64,000 nt of DNA from Stenotrophomonas oahuensis (lineage in GTDB: Bacteria > Pseudomonadota > Gammaproteobacteria > Xanthomonadales > Xanthomonadaceae): NCBI RefSeq assembly GCF_031834595.1, contig NZ_CP115541.1, forward strand, positions 558,001 to 622,000. The letters are read 5' to 3'. This document shows positions 9,445 through 18,676 of this stretch, in pieces (the stretch's first letter is position 1; every line of letters begins with the position of its first letter). A program made the position numbers and the translations under genes. The notes beneath the pieces were generated by a model. It saw only the letters and a program-made list of their open reading frames with translations, ran no database searches and was not told where the DNA came from.

Positions 9445-11196
9445 TCAGGCTTTACGCGGGCGGACCTGGATGTGCACTTCGGCCAGCTGCTCGTCCGGGA
9501 TCGGCGACGGGGCACCGGTCATCAGGCACTGCGCGCTGGTGGTCTTCGGGAACGGGATGACGTCGCGGATCGACTCGGTGCCGGCCATCAGTGCGGCAAT
9601 ACGGTCGATGCCGAAGGCGATGCCACCGTGCGGCGGTGCGCCGTAGCGCAGCGCGTCGAGCAGGAAGCCGAACTTGGCTTCGGCTTCTTCCGCGCCAATG
9701 CCCAGCAGTTCGAACACCGCGCTCTGCATGTCCGGACGGTGGATACGGATCGAACCGCCACCGATCTCGTTGCCGTTGAGCACCATGTCGTAGCCACGCG
9801 AGACCGCGGTCTTGGCGTTGGCACGCAGGTCGTCGATGTCATCCACGGCCGGCGCGGTGAAGGGGTGATGCAGGGCGACGTAGCGCTGGGCTTCGTCGTC
9901 GAACTCGAACATCGGGAAGTCGGTGACCCACAGCGGAGCCCAGCCGGCCGCAACCAGACCAAAGTCCTTGCCGGCCTTCAGGCGCAGCGCACCCATGAAG
10001 TCGGACACCTTGTTGTAACCACCCGCACCGAAGAACACGATGTCGCCATTGCCGGCACCGACGTGGGCCAACAGCGCAGCGAAGGCTTCTTCGCTGAAGA
10101 ACTTGGCGATCGGCGAGCTGACTTCGCCGTTCTCGGCGATCTTGATGTAGGCCAGGCCCTTGGCACCGTACTTGGCGGCGTGGGCGGCGTACTCATCAAT
10201 CTGCTTGCGCGACAGGCTGGCCCCGCCCGGGATGCGCAGCGCGGCCACGCGGCCGTCCGGATCAGCGGCAGCGGCGGTGAACACCGGGAACTCGCTGCCC
10301 TTGACCAGCTCCGCCACGTCCACCAGTTCCAGCGCGATGCGCAGGTCCGGCTTGTCCGAGCCGTAACGGCGCATGGCCTCGGCCCAGGTCATGCGCGGGA
10401 AGCTGGCGGCCAGCTCCACATCCACCACTTCCTTGAAGATGGCGCGGATCATGTTTTCCACGAAGTCCTGCACGTCGCGCTCGCGCACGAAGGCGAATTC
10501 CATGTCCAGCTGGGTGAATTCCAGCTGGCGGTCGGCACGCAGGGCCTCGTCGCGGAAGCAGCGCGCGATCTGGTAGTAGCGGTCGAAGCCGGCCACCATC
10601 AGGATCTGCTTGAACAGCTGCGGGCTCTGCGGCAGTGCATAGAACTCGCCCGGGTGCATGCGTGCCGGCACCAGGAAGTCGCGCGCGCCTTCCGGGGTGG
10701 CCTTGGTCAGGATCGGGGTTTCGATGTCCTGGAAGCCCTTCTCGTCCAGATGGCGGCGCAGCGCCTGCACCAGCTTGATGCGGGTGCGCTGCATGCGCTG
10801 CATTTCCGGGCGGCGCAGGTCCAGATAGCGGTACTTCAGGCGGGTTTCCTCGCCCGGGTTTTCATGCGCGTGGAACGGCAGCGGCTCGGCCTTGTTCAGC
10901 ACGGTGATGCGGGTGGCGACGATCTCCACCTGGCCGCTGCGGATCTTGTCGTTTACGGCATGGCGCATGCGCACCACGCCTTCCACCTGCAGCACGTCCT
11001 CGTAGCCCAGGCTGGCCGCGACCTTGAACACCTCTGCGTTTTCCGGCTCCACCGTCACCTGCACGATGCCTTCATGATCGCGCAGATCGATGAAGCACAC
11101 GCCGCCCAGATTACGGGCAACGTCGGTCCAGCCGGCGAGGGTGACAGTCTGGCCAATCAGGGTCTCGTCGACCAGGCCGCAGAAGTGGGTACGCAT
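9445..11196 (-). CDS. aspS: Aspartyl-tRNA synthetase
   Basis: 583 residues from [18 protein letters not shown]. Class II synthetase that charges tRNA-Asp in the cytoplasm. Domains in order: OB-fold anticodon-binding domain (about 1-110, [18 protein letters not shown]); class II catalytic core with motif 2 ([20 protein letters not shown]); the bacterial GAD insertion domain (about 290-420); and motif 3 ([13 protein letters not shown]). The start at 11196 gives the family N-terminus; the longer reading adds 14 unrelated residues. Confidence 0.96.
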   Translation of the reverse strand: MRTHFCGLVDETLIGQTVTLAGWTDVARNLGGVCFIDLRDHEGIVQVTVEPENAEVFKVAASLGYEDVLQVEGVVRMRHAVNDKIRSGQVEIVATRITVLNKAEPLPFHAHENPGEETRLKYRYLDLRRPEMQRMQRTRIKLVQALRRHLDEKGFQDIETPILTKATPEGARDFLVPARMHPGEFYALPQSPQLFKQILMVAGFDRYYQIARCFRDEALRADRQLEFTQLDMEFAFVRERDVQDFVENMIRAIFKEVVDVELAASFPRMTWAEAMRRYGSDKPDLRIALELVDVAELVKGSEFPVFTAAAADPDGRVAALRIPGGASLSRKQIDEYAAHAAKYGAKGLAYIKIAENGEVSSPIAKFFSEEAFAALLAHVGAGNGDIVFFGAGGYNKVSDFMGALRLKAGKDFGLVAAGWAPLWVTDFPMFEFDDEAQRYVALHHPFTAPAVDDIDDLRANAKTAVSRGYDMVLNGNEIGGGSIRIHRPDMQSAVFELLGIGAEEAEAKFGFLLDALRYGAPPHGGIAFGIDRIAALMAGTESIRDVIPFPKTTSAQCLMTGAPSPIPDEQLAEVHIQVRPRKA

Positions 11197-11367
11197 GGGG
11201 GTAAAAGCTCCGCAGGAGATTGCCGGGCCTGTTGGCACCGGTCAGCCCGTTATTCTGCGGCCAGCGCCCCGGCCGGGGCAAATCCTGAACAGTGAACCGC
11301 CTTACACGCCCCCTTAATAGGGGCCGGACCATAGTCCGCGCACCACCGACCGCAAGGGGAAAGCGTC

Positions 11368-12093
11368 ATGAAACGTTGTCTCGTGGTCTGTCTCACCGTC
11401 CTGCTGGCCTGCGCCGCTCCGGCCCTGCAGGCCCAGGTCAATACCCGGGCCTATGCGCCCGAGAACCTGCGAACCCTGTCCGTCAACGACCAGCAGCGGG
11501 TCATTTCCCAGGAATACGCCGAACAATCCGGCGGTCGCCGCATTCCGGACGACCAGATGCGCTTCTATCTGGACCAGGTGAACCGCTCCAACTGGGGCTT
11601 TTCCCGCATCAAACAGGACATCGCCACCTCGCTGCGCGGCAACGGCGGCTGGAACGGCGGCGGGGGCGGCTGGACCGGCACCAACCCCGGCCACACCAGC
11701 GTGATCCGCTGTGAAAGCAACGACAACCGCCAGCGCAGCTGCCCCACCGGCTGGTCCAGCGCGCGGCTGTCACGCCAGCTGTCCAACACCCGCTGCGTGG
11801 AGGGCAGCAACTGGGGCTCGCGCAATGGTTCGGTGTGGGTCAGCGGCGGCTGCCGGGCCGAGTTCGTGCAGGGGCGCGGCGGCTGGGGCGGTGGTGGTGG
11901 CAGCAACTACAGCGTCACCTGCAGCAGCACCGGCAACCGCACCCAGACCTGCGCCTGGGACGGCCGCCAGGGCCGCCCGGTGCTGATCGAGCAGCTGTCC
12001 GGCAGCCCCTGCGTGCAGGGCCGCAGCTGGGGCTATCGCGGCAGCAGCATCTGGGTCAGCAACGGCTGCCGGGCGCGCTTCGGGGTGCGCTGA
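11368..12093 (+). CDS. Secreted DUF3011-repeat protein
   Basis: 241 residues with a Sec signal peptide (MKRCLVVCLTVLLACAAPALQA). Two copies of a Cys-rich DUF3011-like module follow, at about 108-166 (IRCESNDNRQRSC to VSGGCRAEF) and about 178-238 (VTCSSTGNRTQTC to VSNGCRARF). Each has the pattern C-x8-C, Arg/Leu-rich strand, C-x4-WG, then WVSxGCRA. A Gly-rich linker (GGWNGGGGGWTG and GRGGWGGGGG) precedes each module. Even cysteine numbers suggest disulfides and a periplasmic or extracellular site. Function of the family is unknown. RBS-like AGGGGAAAG lies upstream. Confidence 0.85.
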   Translation: MKRCLVVCLTVLLACAAPALQAQVNTRAYAPENLRTLSVNDQQRVISQEYAEQSGGRRIPDDQMRFYLDQVNRSNWGFSRIKQDIATSLRGNGGWNGGGGGWTGTNPGHTSVIRCESNDNRQRSCPTGWSSARLSRQLSNTRCVEGSNWGSRNGSVWVSGGCRAEFVQGRGGWGGGGGSNYSVTCSSTGNRTQTCAWDGRQGRPVLIEQLSGSPCVQGRSWGYRGSSIWVSNGCRARFGVR

Positions 12094-12101
12094 CGGTTCC
12101 C

Positions 12102-12175
12102 CGCCCGACCAACGGTCGGGCGCTACCGGATGGCGGGACATTGACCGGTAGGTGCCGACCGTTGGTCGGCACGCC
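12102..12175. repeat. GTAG-type REP pair
   Basis: Two inverted palindromes (12102-12127 around CCCGACCAACGGTCGGG, and 12148-12175 around GTGCCGACCGTTGGTCGGCA) fill the gap between the convergent DUF3011 and lipoprotein genes, ending 1 bp before the lipoprotein stop codon. Confidence 0.85.
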
Positions 12176-12796
12176 TCAACCGCCCCAGGGAGCCGGTGGC
12201 AGCGCCACCGGCTTGCTGAGGTCGAACACCACCTGGAAGCGGCGGCCATCCGGACGGGTCAGCTCATAGACGAACCGCTGGTCCGGCTCGATCTCCATTG
12301 CCCAGGTGTTGGTGGTGGAGACCGCCATGTTGTCCTTGCGGAACATCGCCACCGAATCGGAATCCACCGGAAAAGCCTGCCGCTGCGCCGTACCCGGCGG
12401 CTTGCTGTCGCCGCCGTACATCGTCACCGCATCCGGGCTGCCATCTTCATGCCGGTGATCGTGCTTCAGGCGCAGCCCGTTTTCGGTGCGGGTCAGCACC
12501 CACGTGCGCGAGTGATCGTCCCCGACATGGAACGGAATGCGCAGCTCGTGCGCCGAATCTTCACAACCGCGCACATGCATGACCAGGCGTTTGCCATCGA
12601 ACGGATCAGGCGCGTCCGTCTTCGGCTCATTCACCGCAATGCGGCCTTCAAAGGCCTCACCGCAATGCGCCGCCACGGCCGCCATGAACGCGTCAGCCGG
12701 GGCCTGCGACACATCGTGCGCAACGTTGTCACGCTGGCCATTGCACGCCGCCAGCAGCAGCGCGCCCGTCAACGGAAGAAGTTTGATGACATTCAT
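12176..12796 (-). CDS. Conserved hypothetical lipoprotein
   Basis: 206 residues with a lipoprotein signal (LPLTGALLLAAC; lipidated Cys18). The mature part holds two cysteines (AAHCGEAFEG and HVRGCEDSAH) and alternating beta-type segments (RTWVLTRTENGLRLKHDHRHEDG, WAMEIEPDQRFVYELTRPDG). It looks like a small periplasmic beta-rich lipoprotein. I do not recognise a family. It is divergent from the ycaD-like gene. Confidence 0.75.
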   Translation of the reverse strand: MNVIKLLPLTGALLLAACNGQRDNVAHDVSQAPADAFMAAVAAHCGEAFEGRIAVNEPKTDAPDPFDGKRLVMHVRGCEDSAHELRIPFHVGDDHSRTWVLTRTENGLRLKHDHRHEDGSPDAVTMYGGDSKPPGTAQRQAFPVDSDSVAMFRKDNMAVSTTNTWAMEIEPDQRFVYELTRPDGRRFQVVFDLSKPVALPPAPWGG

Positions 12797-12933
12797 GCCA
12801 ACACCCTAGCCCGCAGCGCTGTGCAGCGCAAATGCAACGTCGCCGATGTCAGCGCGCTGCAACCAGGGCTTCATCCCCGCTGTGTTATGGTCCTTGTCGT
12901 GACCGGTTCGCCTTCCCCACGAAGGTCGCACGC

Positions 12934-14199
12934 GTGTTGCGGCTGACCGCCCTGCTCACAGGCGTAGCGCTGCTCCTTACGGGCAGCGGGCTTCTGGGCA
13001 CCCTGCTGGCGGTGAGCGGAGCCCAGGCTGGCTTTGGTGCTGGCACGCTGGGTCTGGTGATGTCCGGCTATTTCGCCGGTTTCTTCCTGGGCACGTTCGT
13101 CGCGCCTTCGCTCATTGGCCGCATTGGCCATATCCGCGCGTTCGCCTTCTTCGCCGCCCTCGCCGCCATTGCGGTGCTGCTGCACCCGCTGTGGGTGAAC
13201 GCCTGGGCGTGGGGCCTGCTGCGTGTCATCACCGGCATCGCCCTGGTGGGCCTGTACACGGTGATCGAAAGCTGGCTCAACGCCGAGCCCGACCCGCAAC
13301 AACGGGGCCGTGCGTTCTCGCTGTACATGGTGGTGAACCTGTCGGCGCTGGCGCTGGGGCAGATCCTGCTGATGCTCGGCAATGCTGCGGCAACGTCGAT
13401 GTTCATGCTGATTGCGATGCTGGTCTGCGCGGCCATGCTGCCGGTCACGGCGACGCGGCTGCGGCAACCGGAGGTGCCGTCGGTGCCGCGCCTCAAACTC
13501 AGCCGCCTGTATGCCATGGCCCCGGTGGCCAGCGTTGCCGCCGCACTGTCGGGGCTGGCCATGGGCGCGTTCTGGGGCCTGCTGCCGGTGTATGCGGGCC
13601 AGGTCGGGCTGAACGAGGACGGCGTGGCCCGCTTCATGCTGACCGCGATTGCCGGCGGTGCGTTGCTGCAATGGCCGCTGGGCCGGATCAGCGACGGCCA
13701 TGACCGCCGCACCGGGCTGGTCGCACTGAGCCTGGTCGCTGCCGGCCTGGCGGTGCTGATGTCGCTGCCGATGATCCAGCTGCAGACCCACCTGCTGTTC
13801 GGCTTGATCTTCGTGTACGGCGGGCTGGCGTTTTCGCTGTATCCGTTCGCGGTGGCGCACATGCTGGACTACCTGCCGCGCGAGGACCTGCTGTCGGGCT
13901 GCTCCAGCCTGCTGCTGGTGCATGGCGTCGGTGCGGCATTGGGCCCGGCCATCGCCGGCGTGGCCATGCAGCGGTTCGGGCCGGCGGCATTGCCGCTGTA
14001 CTTCGCGGTGGCGCTGATGCTGCTGGCATTGTTCGCCACCGCGCGCCTGCTCAGTTTCTCGCGCCTGCGCACGCACCCGGTGCTGTTCCGCCCGATGCTG
14101 CGCACCACCCCGGCCGCGCTGGAACTGATGCCGGAAACCGACGCCGAACCTGCGCCTGACACCCCTTCTTCTTTCAACTCCAATAAGGAAGTGCATTGA
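12934..14199 (+). CDS. YcaD-like MFS transporter
   Basis: 421 residues from GTG at 12934, which has GAAGG 8 bp upstream. An ATG at 12832 would add 34 polar residues before the first helix and is less likely. About twelve transmembrane segments. The loop VLMSGYFAGFFLGTFVAP, the helix-4 motif YTVIESWLN and the central loop GRISDGHDRRTG mark the YcaD branch of the major facilitator superfamily. It ends in TTGA overlapping the start of ggpPS, so the two are translationally coupled. In S. rhizophila a ycaD gene accompanies ggpPS and is proposed to move glucosylglycerol. That role is an inference here. Confidence 0.85.
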   Translation: MLRLTALLTGVALLLTGSGLLGTLLAVSGAQAGFGAGTLGLVMSGYFAGFFLGTFVAPSLIGRIGHIRAFAFFAALAAIAVLLHPLWVNAWAWGLLRVITGIALVGLYTVIESWLNAEPDPQQRGRAFSLYMVVNLSALALGQILLMLGNAAATSMFMLIAMLVCAAMLPVTATRLRQPEVPSVPRLKLSRLYAMAPVASVAAALSGLAMGAFWGLLPVYAGQVGLNEDGVARFMLTAIAGGALLQWPLGRISDGHDRRTGLVALSLVAAGLAVLMSLPMIQLQTHLLFGLIFVYGGLAFSLYPFAVAHMLDYLPREDLLSGCSSLLLVHGVGAALGPAIAGVAMQRFGPAALPLYFAVALMLLALFATARLLSFSRLRTHPVLFRPMLRTTPAALELMPETDAEPAPDTPSSFNSNKEVH

Positions 14200-16505
14200 C
14201 TGTATCCACACCCGCCAATCCCTCATCAACCCGCAACACCCCGGCCGCATCGGCCCCGCAACTCATTCTGGCCACCGATCTGGATGGCACCTTTCTCGCC
14301 GGCGACGCCGCCGCACGTCACCGCCTGTACCGGCTGGTCGACCAGCACCCCGATATCGCGCTCATCTTCATCACCGGCCGCGGCCTGGAAGCAGTGATGC
14401 CGCTGCTCTCCGACCCCGCCATTCCCCGCCCCGACTACGTGGTCTGCGACGTTGGCGCAACCGTGGTCGATGGCCGCACCCTGCAGCCGCTGCAACCCCT
14501 GCAATCGATGATCGACGCACACTGGCCCGGCGAACAGGTCGTGGCCGCGGCGATGCGCCCGTTCACCGCCCTGCAGCGCCAGGACGTACCGCAGGAGCGG
14601 CGCTGTTCGTACTTCTGCGACCCGGCCACGCTGGCTCCGTTACGCAGCCAGATCCAGGCCGCCGCGCAGGCGCTGGGCTGCGACGTGCTGTACTCGGCTG
14701 ACCGCTACCTGGACATCCTGCCGCCGGATACCGACAAGGGGCGCACCCTGGCCGCGCTGGCGCGCCTGCTGGACCTGCCGCGCGAGCGCATTCTGGTGGC
14801 CGGCGACACCCTCAACGACCTGTCGATGTACACCTCTGGTTTCCGCGGCGTGTGCGTGGGCGAATCCGAGCCCGCATTGACCGACGCCACCGCTGCGCTG
14901 GACAACACCTACCACGCCACTGCGCCGGGCTGCGGCGGCATTCTGGAAGCGATCGAGCACTTTGGTCTTCTGGCCGCCGACGACGCATTCTGGAAGCCGC
15001 CAGCCACTGCGCGCGCCGAAGGCTCCGACCTGGTCATGGTCTACCACCGCATGCCGTTCGACGAGGTCATGGAGGGCGACACCCTGGTGCAGCGCCCACC
15101 GCGCTCGCCCAACGGCATCATCCCGTCGCTGCTGAGTTTCTTTGAGGGCGGCCAGAAGGGCTCCTGGGTGGCCTGGGGCATTGATGACCCGAAACGCGGT
15201 CCGTTCCAGACCCATGTCACCGTTGATGCAGAACGCTACCCCACGCTCACCGCCGCGCGGGTGCCGCTGACCCGTCAGGAAGTGGACATCTTCTACAAGC
15301 GCTTTTCCAAGGAAGCGTTCTGGCCGATGCTGCACGTGTTCTGGGAGCGCGCGCGCTTCCGCGAGGACGACTGGCAGGTGTTCCTGAAGGTGAACCGCCG
15401 CTTCGCCGAAGCCACCGCTGCGGAAGCCGCACACGGAGCGACGGTGTGGATCCACGACTACAACCTGTGGATGGTGCCGGCCACGTTGCGCGAGCTGCGC
15501 CCGGACCTGAAGATTGCCTTCTTCCATCACACCTACTTCCCCTCGGCCGACGTGTTCAACGTGGTGCCGTGGCGGCGCGAGATCATCGGCAGCCTGCTGA
15601 GCTGCGATTACATCGGCTTCCATATTCCGCGTCAGGTGGAGAACTTCGTCGACGTGGTGCGGGGCGCGATGCCCGCCGAACGCCTGGCCTGGGAAAGCTG
15701 CGCACCGCGCTTCCTCACCTATGGCTGTGCGGTGGGCCTGGACACCATGACCACCCGACTGCGCGTGGGCGACCGCGAGGTCGCGCTGGGCGCGCATCCG
15801 GTGGGTACCGACCTGCGCCGCATCCACAACGTGCTGGCCAAACCTTCGGTACGCAACGACATCTTCAAGCTGCGCCGGGAGATCGGCGCGCGCAAGCTGG
15901 TGTTGTCGGTGGAGCGCCTGGACTACACCAAGGGCACGCTGGCCAAGCTGGAAGCGTTCGAGCGCCTGCTGGAGCAGCATCCGGACCGCCAGGGCAAGGT
16001 GACCCTGCTGATGGTGTGCGTGCCTGCCGCGCGCGAGATGACCGTGTACCGCACCCTGCAGAACCAGATCGAGCAGGCGGTCGGGCGCATCAACGGGCGC
16101 TTCTCGCGCCTGGACTGGACCCCGGTGCGCTTCTTCGCGCAGGCGCTGCTGTTTGAAGAGGTGGTCGCGCATTACGCGGCGGCGCAGGTGATGTGGATCA
16201 CCCCGCTGCGCGATGGGCTGAATCTGGTTGCCAAGGAGTTCGTGGCCACGCACGGCATTGAGGGCAGCAACGGCGTGCTGGTGCTGAGTGAGTTCGCTGG
16301 GGCGGCCGCGGAGCTGAAGGGCGCGGTGCTGACCAATCCACATGACCCGGCTGATCTGACCGCCGGGTTGCTGCAGGCGTTGTCGATGCCGGAGGAAGAA
16401 GCCGGCGGACGCATGCGCCAGTTGTTCGGCAGCGTGGAGTATTACGACGTAGACCGTTGGGGGCGTGAGTTTCTGGACGCGGTGCGGGGAACGGACGCGA
16501 CCTGA
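14196..16505 (+). CDS. ggpPS: Bifunctional glucosylglycerol-phosphate phosphatase/synthase
   Basis: 769 residues from TTG at 14196 (AAGGAA 5 bp upstream). It makes the compatible solute glucosylglycerol from ADP-glucose and glycerol-3-phosphate and dephosphorylates the product. Residues about 22-265 are a HAD phosphatase (ATDLDGTF with Asp28/Asp30, ITGRG, and VAGDTLNDLSMY). Residues about 280-765 are a GT20 glycosyltransferase of the GgpS type (VWIHDYNLWMVP, HTYFPSADVFNVVPWR, VERLDYTKGT, TPLRDGLNLVAKEF). The fused phosphatase and the VFNVVPWR segment separate it from OtsA, which is present elsewhere in this window. Its 3' end is overlapped by blaL2 on the other strand. Confidence 0.9.
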   Translation: MTVSTPANPSSTRNTPAASAPQLILATDLDGTFLAGDAAARHRLYRLVDQHPDIALIFITGRGLEAVMPLLSDPAIPRPDYVVCDVGATVVDGRTLQPLQPLQSMIDAHWPGEQVVAAAMRPFTALQRQDVPQERRCSYFCDPATLAPLRSQIQAAAQALGCDVLYSADRYLDILPPDTDKGRTLAALARLLDLPRERILVAGDTLNDLSMYTSGFRGVCVGESEPALTDATAALDNTYHATAPGCGGILEAIEHFGLLAADDAFWKPPATARAEGSDLVMVYHRMPFDEVMEGDTLVQRPPRSPNGIIPSLLSFFEGGQKGSWVAWGIDDPKRGPFQTHVTVDAERYPTLTAARVPLTRQEVDIFYKRFSKEAFWPMLHVFWERARFREDDWQVFLKVNRRFAEATAAEAAHGATVWIHDYNLWMVPATLRELRPDLKIAFFHHTYFPSADVFNVVPWRREIIGSLLSCDYIGFHIPRQVENFVDVVRGAMPAERLAWESCAPRFLTYGCAVGLDTMTTRLRVGDREVALGAHPVGTDLRRIHNVLAKPSVRNDIFKLRREIGARKLVLSVERLDYTKGTLAKLEAFERLLEQHPDRQGKVTLLMVCVPAAREMTVYRTLQNQIEQAVGRINGRFSRLDWTPVRFFAQALLFEEVVAHYAAAQVMWITPLRDGLNLVAKEFVATHGIEGSNGVLVLSEFAGAAAELKGAVLTNPHDPADLTAGLLQALSMPEEEAGGRMRQLFGSVEYYDVDRWGREFLDAVRGTDAT

Positions 16506-17407
16506 TTGTTTGCCCCGCCGATCAAACGTTCGGCAATGACGGCCGCCTGCCGCAGCACATCGTTGCGGCCGGCGTCGTCCACCGTCGCGCCCTGCAGGTA
16601 GGTGGTCAGCACCCACGGCGTGCCGCCGGCCAGTGGCCACAGGATCGCGATGTCATTGGTGGTGTCTTCGCCGTTGCTGCCGGTCTTGTCACCCACCCGC
16701 CACGCCTTCGACAGACCGGCACGCAACCGTGCATCGCCGGTTTCGTTGTCGATCAGCCAGTCCGCCAGTTGCAGCCGCGAGGCGGGCTTCAAGACATCCC
16801 CGAGCACGAAGCGCTGCAGGCTGGCGGCCATGGCCGCCGGGCTGGTGGTATCGCGCGGGTCGCCGGGCGCAAACTCGTTCATCTCCGGCTCCAGCCGGTC
16901 GTTGCGGGTCACCGCATCGCCATTGGCACGCAGGAACGCGGTCACGCCGGCTGGACCGCCCACTACACCCAGCAGCAGGTTCGCCGCCGGATTGTCACTG
17001 GTCACCATGGTGGCGCGGCACAGGTCGCGTACGGTCAGGTCGTTGCCGACGTGGCGCTTGGTCACCGGGGCGTGCGACAGCATGTCCTGCGCGCGCACTG
17101 GCAGGCGGCGATCCAGCGACAGCGTGCCACGGTCTGCGTGGTGCAGCACGGTGGATGCCAGCACGAACTTGAAGGTGCTGCACATCGGGAAGCGTTCGTC
17201 CTGGCGGTGGCCTACCCGCTTGCCGGTGGCTGTATTGAGCAGGGTGACGCCGAGGCGACCGCCGCTGGCCTTTTCCAGGGCTGCGAAGTCGATGGCCTGG
17301 GGCTGGGGACCTGCGGCCATCGGCGGCGTTTTGGCCAGGGCCTGGCTGGCAACGGTGGCCGCCATGGCGGCGGCGGTGAACTGCAGGAACTGGCGGCGGG
17401 CGAGCAT
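16442..17407 (-). CDS. blaL2: Class A beta-lactamase, L2 type
   Basis: 321 residues. Serine beta-lactamase exported to the periplasm. The N-terminus MLARRQFLQF is a twin-arginine signal, as in S. maltophilia L2. Catalytic motifs are intact: S77-T-F-K80, S137-D-N139, E173 in RLEPEMN, and K241-T-G. The canonical L2 C-terminus is near RLIG (residue 297). Here 24 more residues (GANNQVASVPRT and on) follow, encoded antisense to the 3' end of ggpPS; the overlap is 64 bp. Divergent ampR suggests inducible expression through the cell-wall recycling signal. Confidence 0.95.
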   Translation of the reverse strand: MLARRQFLQFTAAAMAATVASQALAKTPPMAAGPQPQAIDFAALEKASGGRLGVTLLNTATGKRVGHRQDERFPMCSTFKFVLASTVLHHADRGTLSLDRRLPVRAQDMLSHAPVTKRHVGNDLTVRDLCRATMVTSDNPAANLLLGVVGGPAGVTAFLRANGDAVTRNDRLEPEMNEFAPGDPRDTTSPAAMAASLQRFVLGDVLKPASRLQLADWLIDNETGDARLRAGLSKAWRVGDKTGSNGEDTTNDIAILWPLAGGTPWVLTTYLQGATVDDAGRNDVLRQAAVIAERLIGGANNQVASVPRTASRNSRPQRSTS

Positions 17408-17430
17408 GCTGGGTCTCCTTGGCGGGGTTT

Positions 17431-17495
17431 GGTTGCCGGCCAGCGGCCGGTACTACCTGGCTGGGTCGAGTTGCCGGCCAGCGGCCGGCACTACC
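17431..17495 (-). repeat. Two direct GTAG-type REP copies in the blaL2-ampR interval
   Basis: 17431-17457 and 17470-17495 are near-identical copies around TGCCGGCCAGCGGCCGG, both with the GTAG head on the minus strand. They sit 24 bp upstream of the blaL2 start, inside what would be its 5' untranslated leader. Confidence 0.85.
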
Positions 17496-17559
17496 GGGCC
17501 GGCAACGCACTATCCCCAATCGCCCCCTTGGCAACCAGCGCGAAATTTGAAGAAGAGCC

Positions 17560-17574
17560 ATAAGATTTATTGAT
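17560..17574. promoter_or_regulatory. Candidate AmpR (LysR-type) operator
   Basis: The AT-rich sequence ATAAGATTTATTGAT has the LysR-type T-N11-A layout and lies 52 bp upstream of ampR and 153 bp upstream of blaL2, in the most AT-rich part of an otherwise GC-rich interval. Location fits a divergent AmpR-controlled promoter pair; the site itself is inferred. Confidence 0.4.
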
Positions 17575-17625
17575 ACATCAGCGGCACCAGCTACCATCTG
17601 CCATCAACCTCGCTCACGGCTCCGC

Positions 17626-18483
17626 ATGCTCCGCCCCCAGCTCCCGCTCAACGCCCTGCGCGCCTTCGAGGCCGCTGCCCGCCACCTGAACTTCACCCGG
17701 GCGGCGCTGGAGTTGTGCGTCAGCCAGGCGGCGCTGAGCCACCAGATCCGGGGGCTGGAAGATCGCCTGGGCGTGGTGCTGTTCCACCGCCTGCCGCGAG
17801 GGGTGGCGCTGACCGAGGAAGGGGCGCGGTTGTACCCGGTGCTCAACGAGGCGTTCGACCGCATCAGCAGCGGGCTCGGTGGCGTTGCCGGCGGGCGCTA
17901 CCGCGAAGTGCTGAGCGTGGGTGTGGTCGGCACGTTCGCCACCGGCTGGCTGCTGCCACGGCTGGCGGATTTCAATTCCCGGCATCCCGATATCGAACTG
18001 CGCCTGCAGACCCACAACAACCGGATTGATCTGGCGGGCGAAGGGTTGGATCTGGCGATCCGTTTCGGCGACGGCGACTGGCAGGGACAGGCGTGCACGC
18101 CCGTGCTGGATGCGCCATTTGCGCCGGTGTGCGCGCCGGCGTTGGCACGGGAACTGCGTGAAGCGCGCGATCTGGTTCAGGTGTCGTTGCTGCGTTCCTA
18201 CCGTGCCGACGAATGGGCGCGCTGGCTGCAGGCCGCCGGCGCGGCAGCCGTGGAGGCGCGTGGGCCGGTGTTTGATTCGTCGCTGACGTTGGCCGCGGCG
18301 GCAGCGGGCGGTGCCGGGGTCGCACTGCTGCCGTTGCGGATGTTCGAACAGGATCTGGCGGAAGGGCGGCTGGTGCAGCCGTTTACGCAGACCGTGGAGT
18401 TGGGGCGGTACTGGTTGACGCGGTTGCGGTCGCGGGCGGAGAGCGAGGCGGCGCGCAGATTCCGCGAATGGCTGGTGTCGTAG
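17626..18483 (+). CDS. ampR: LysR-type beta-lactamase regulator AmpR
   Basis: 285 residues. N-terminal winged helix-turn-helix (PLNALRAFEAAARHLNFTRA, then CVSQAALSHQIRGLEDRLGV), followed by the effector-binding domain (about 90-285, VGVVGTFATGWLLPRL). AmpR senses anhydromuropeptides and UDP-muramyl pentapeptide and controls chromosomal beta-lactamase. Divergent placement next to blaL2 and the N-terminus MLRPQLPLNALRAFEAAARH fit Stenotrophomonas AmpR. It ends at the first base of a REP cluster. Confidence 0.93.
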   Translation: MLRPQLPLNALRAFEAAARHLNFTRAALELCVSQAALSHQIRGLEDRLGVVLFHRLPRGVALTEEGARLYPVLNEAFDRISSGLGGVAGGRYREVLSVGVVGTFATGWLLPRLADFNSRHPDIELRLQTHNNRIDLAGEGLDLAIRFGDGDWQGQACTPVLDAPFAPVCAPALARELREARDLVQVSLLRSYRADEWARWLQAAGAAAVEARGPVFDSSLTLAAAAAGGAGVALLPLRMFEQDLAEGRLVQPFTQTVELGRYWLTRLRSRAESEAARRFREWLVS

Positions 18484-18671
18484 AGCCACGCCCTGCGTGG
18501 CTTCGACCCTGTTCGGCACCGCGCAGCCACGCAGGGCGTGGCTCTACGGACGAACCGGCAACCCGAGGACACGCATGGCGTGTCCCTACAGGTCGCCCGA
18601 CCAAGGATCGTAGTGACACGCCATGCGTGTCAAAGCCATGATCCTGCGCACGCAAACCGCCATGCGTGTCC
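18480..18671. repeat. Cluster of GTAG-type REP elements
   Basis: An inverted pair with stem CCACGCCCTGCGTGG at 18480-18547; single elements at 18568-18589 and 18610-18631 around GACACGCCATGCGTGTC; and a fragment at 18659-18671. The 57-bp stretch 18598-18654 recurs inverted and identical at 50644-50700. Confidence 0.88.
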
Positions 18672-18676
18672 ATGGA

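Noticed and set aside
14640-16640. 666-codon minus-strand frame over ggpPS
   Set aside because: Antisense shadow without start signals or recognisable domains; the plus-strand frame carries HAD and GT20 motifs.
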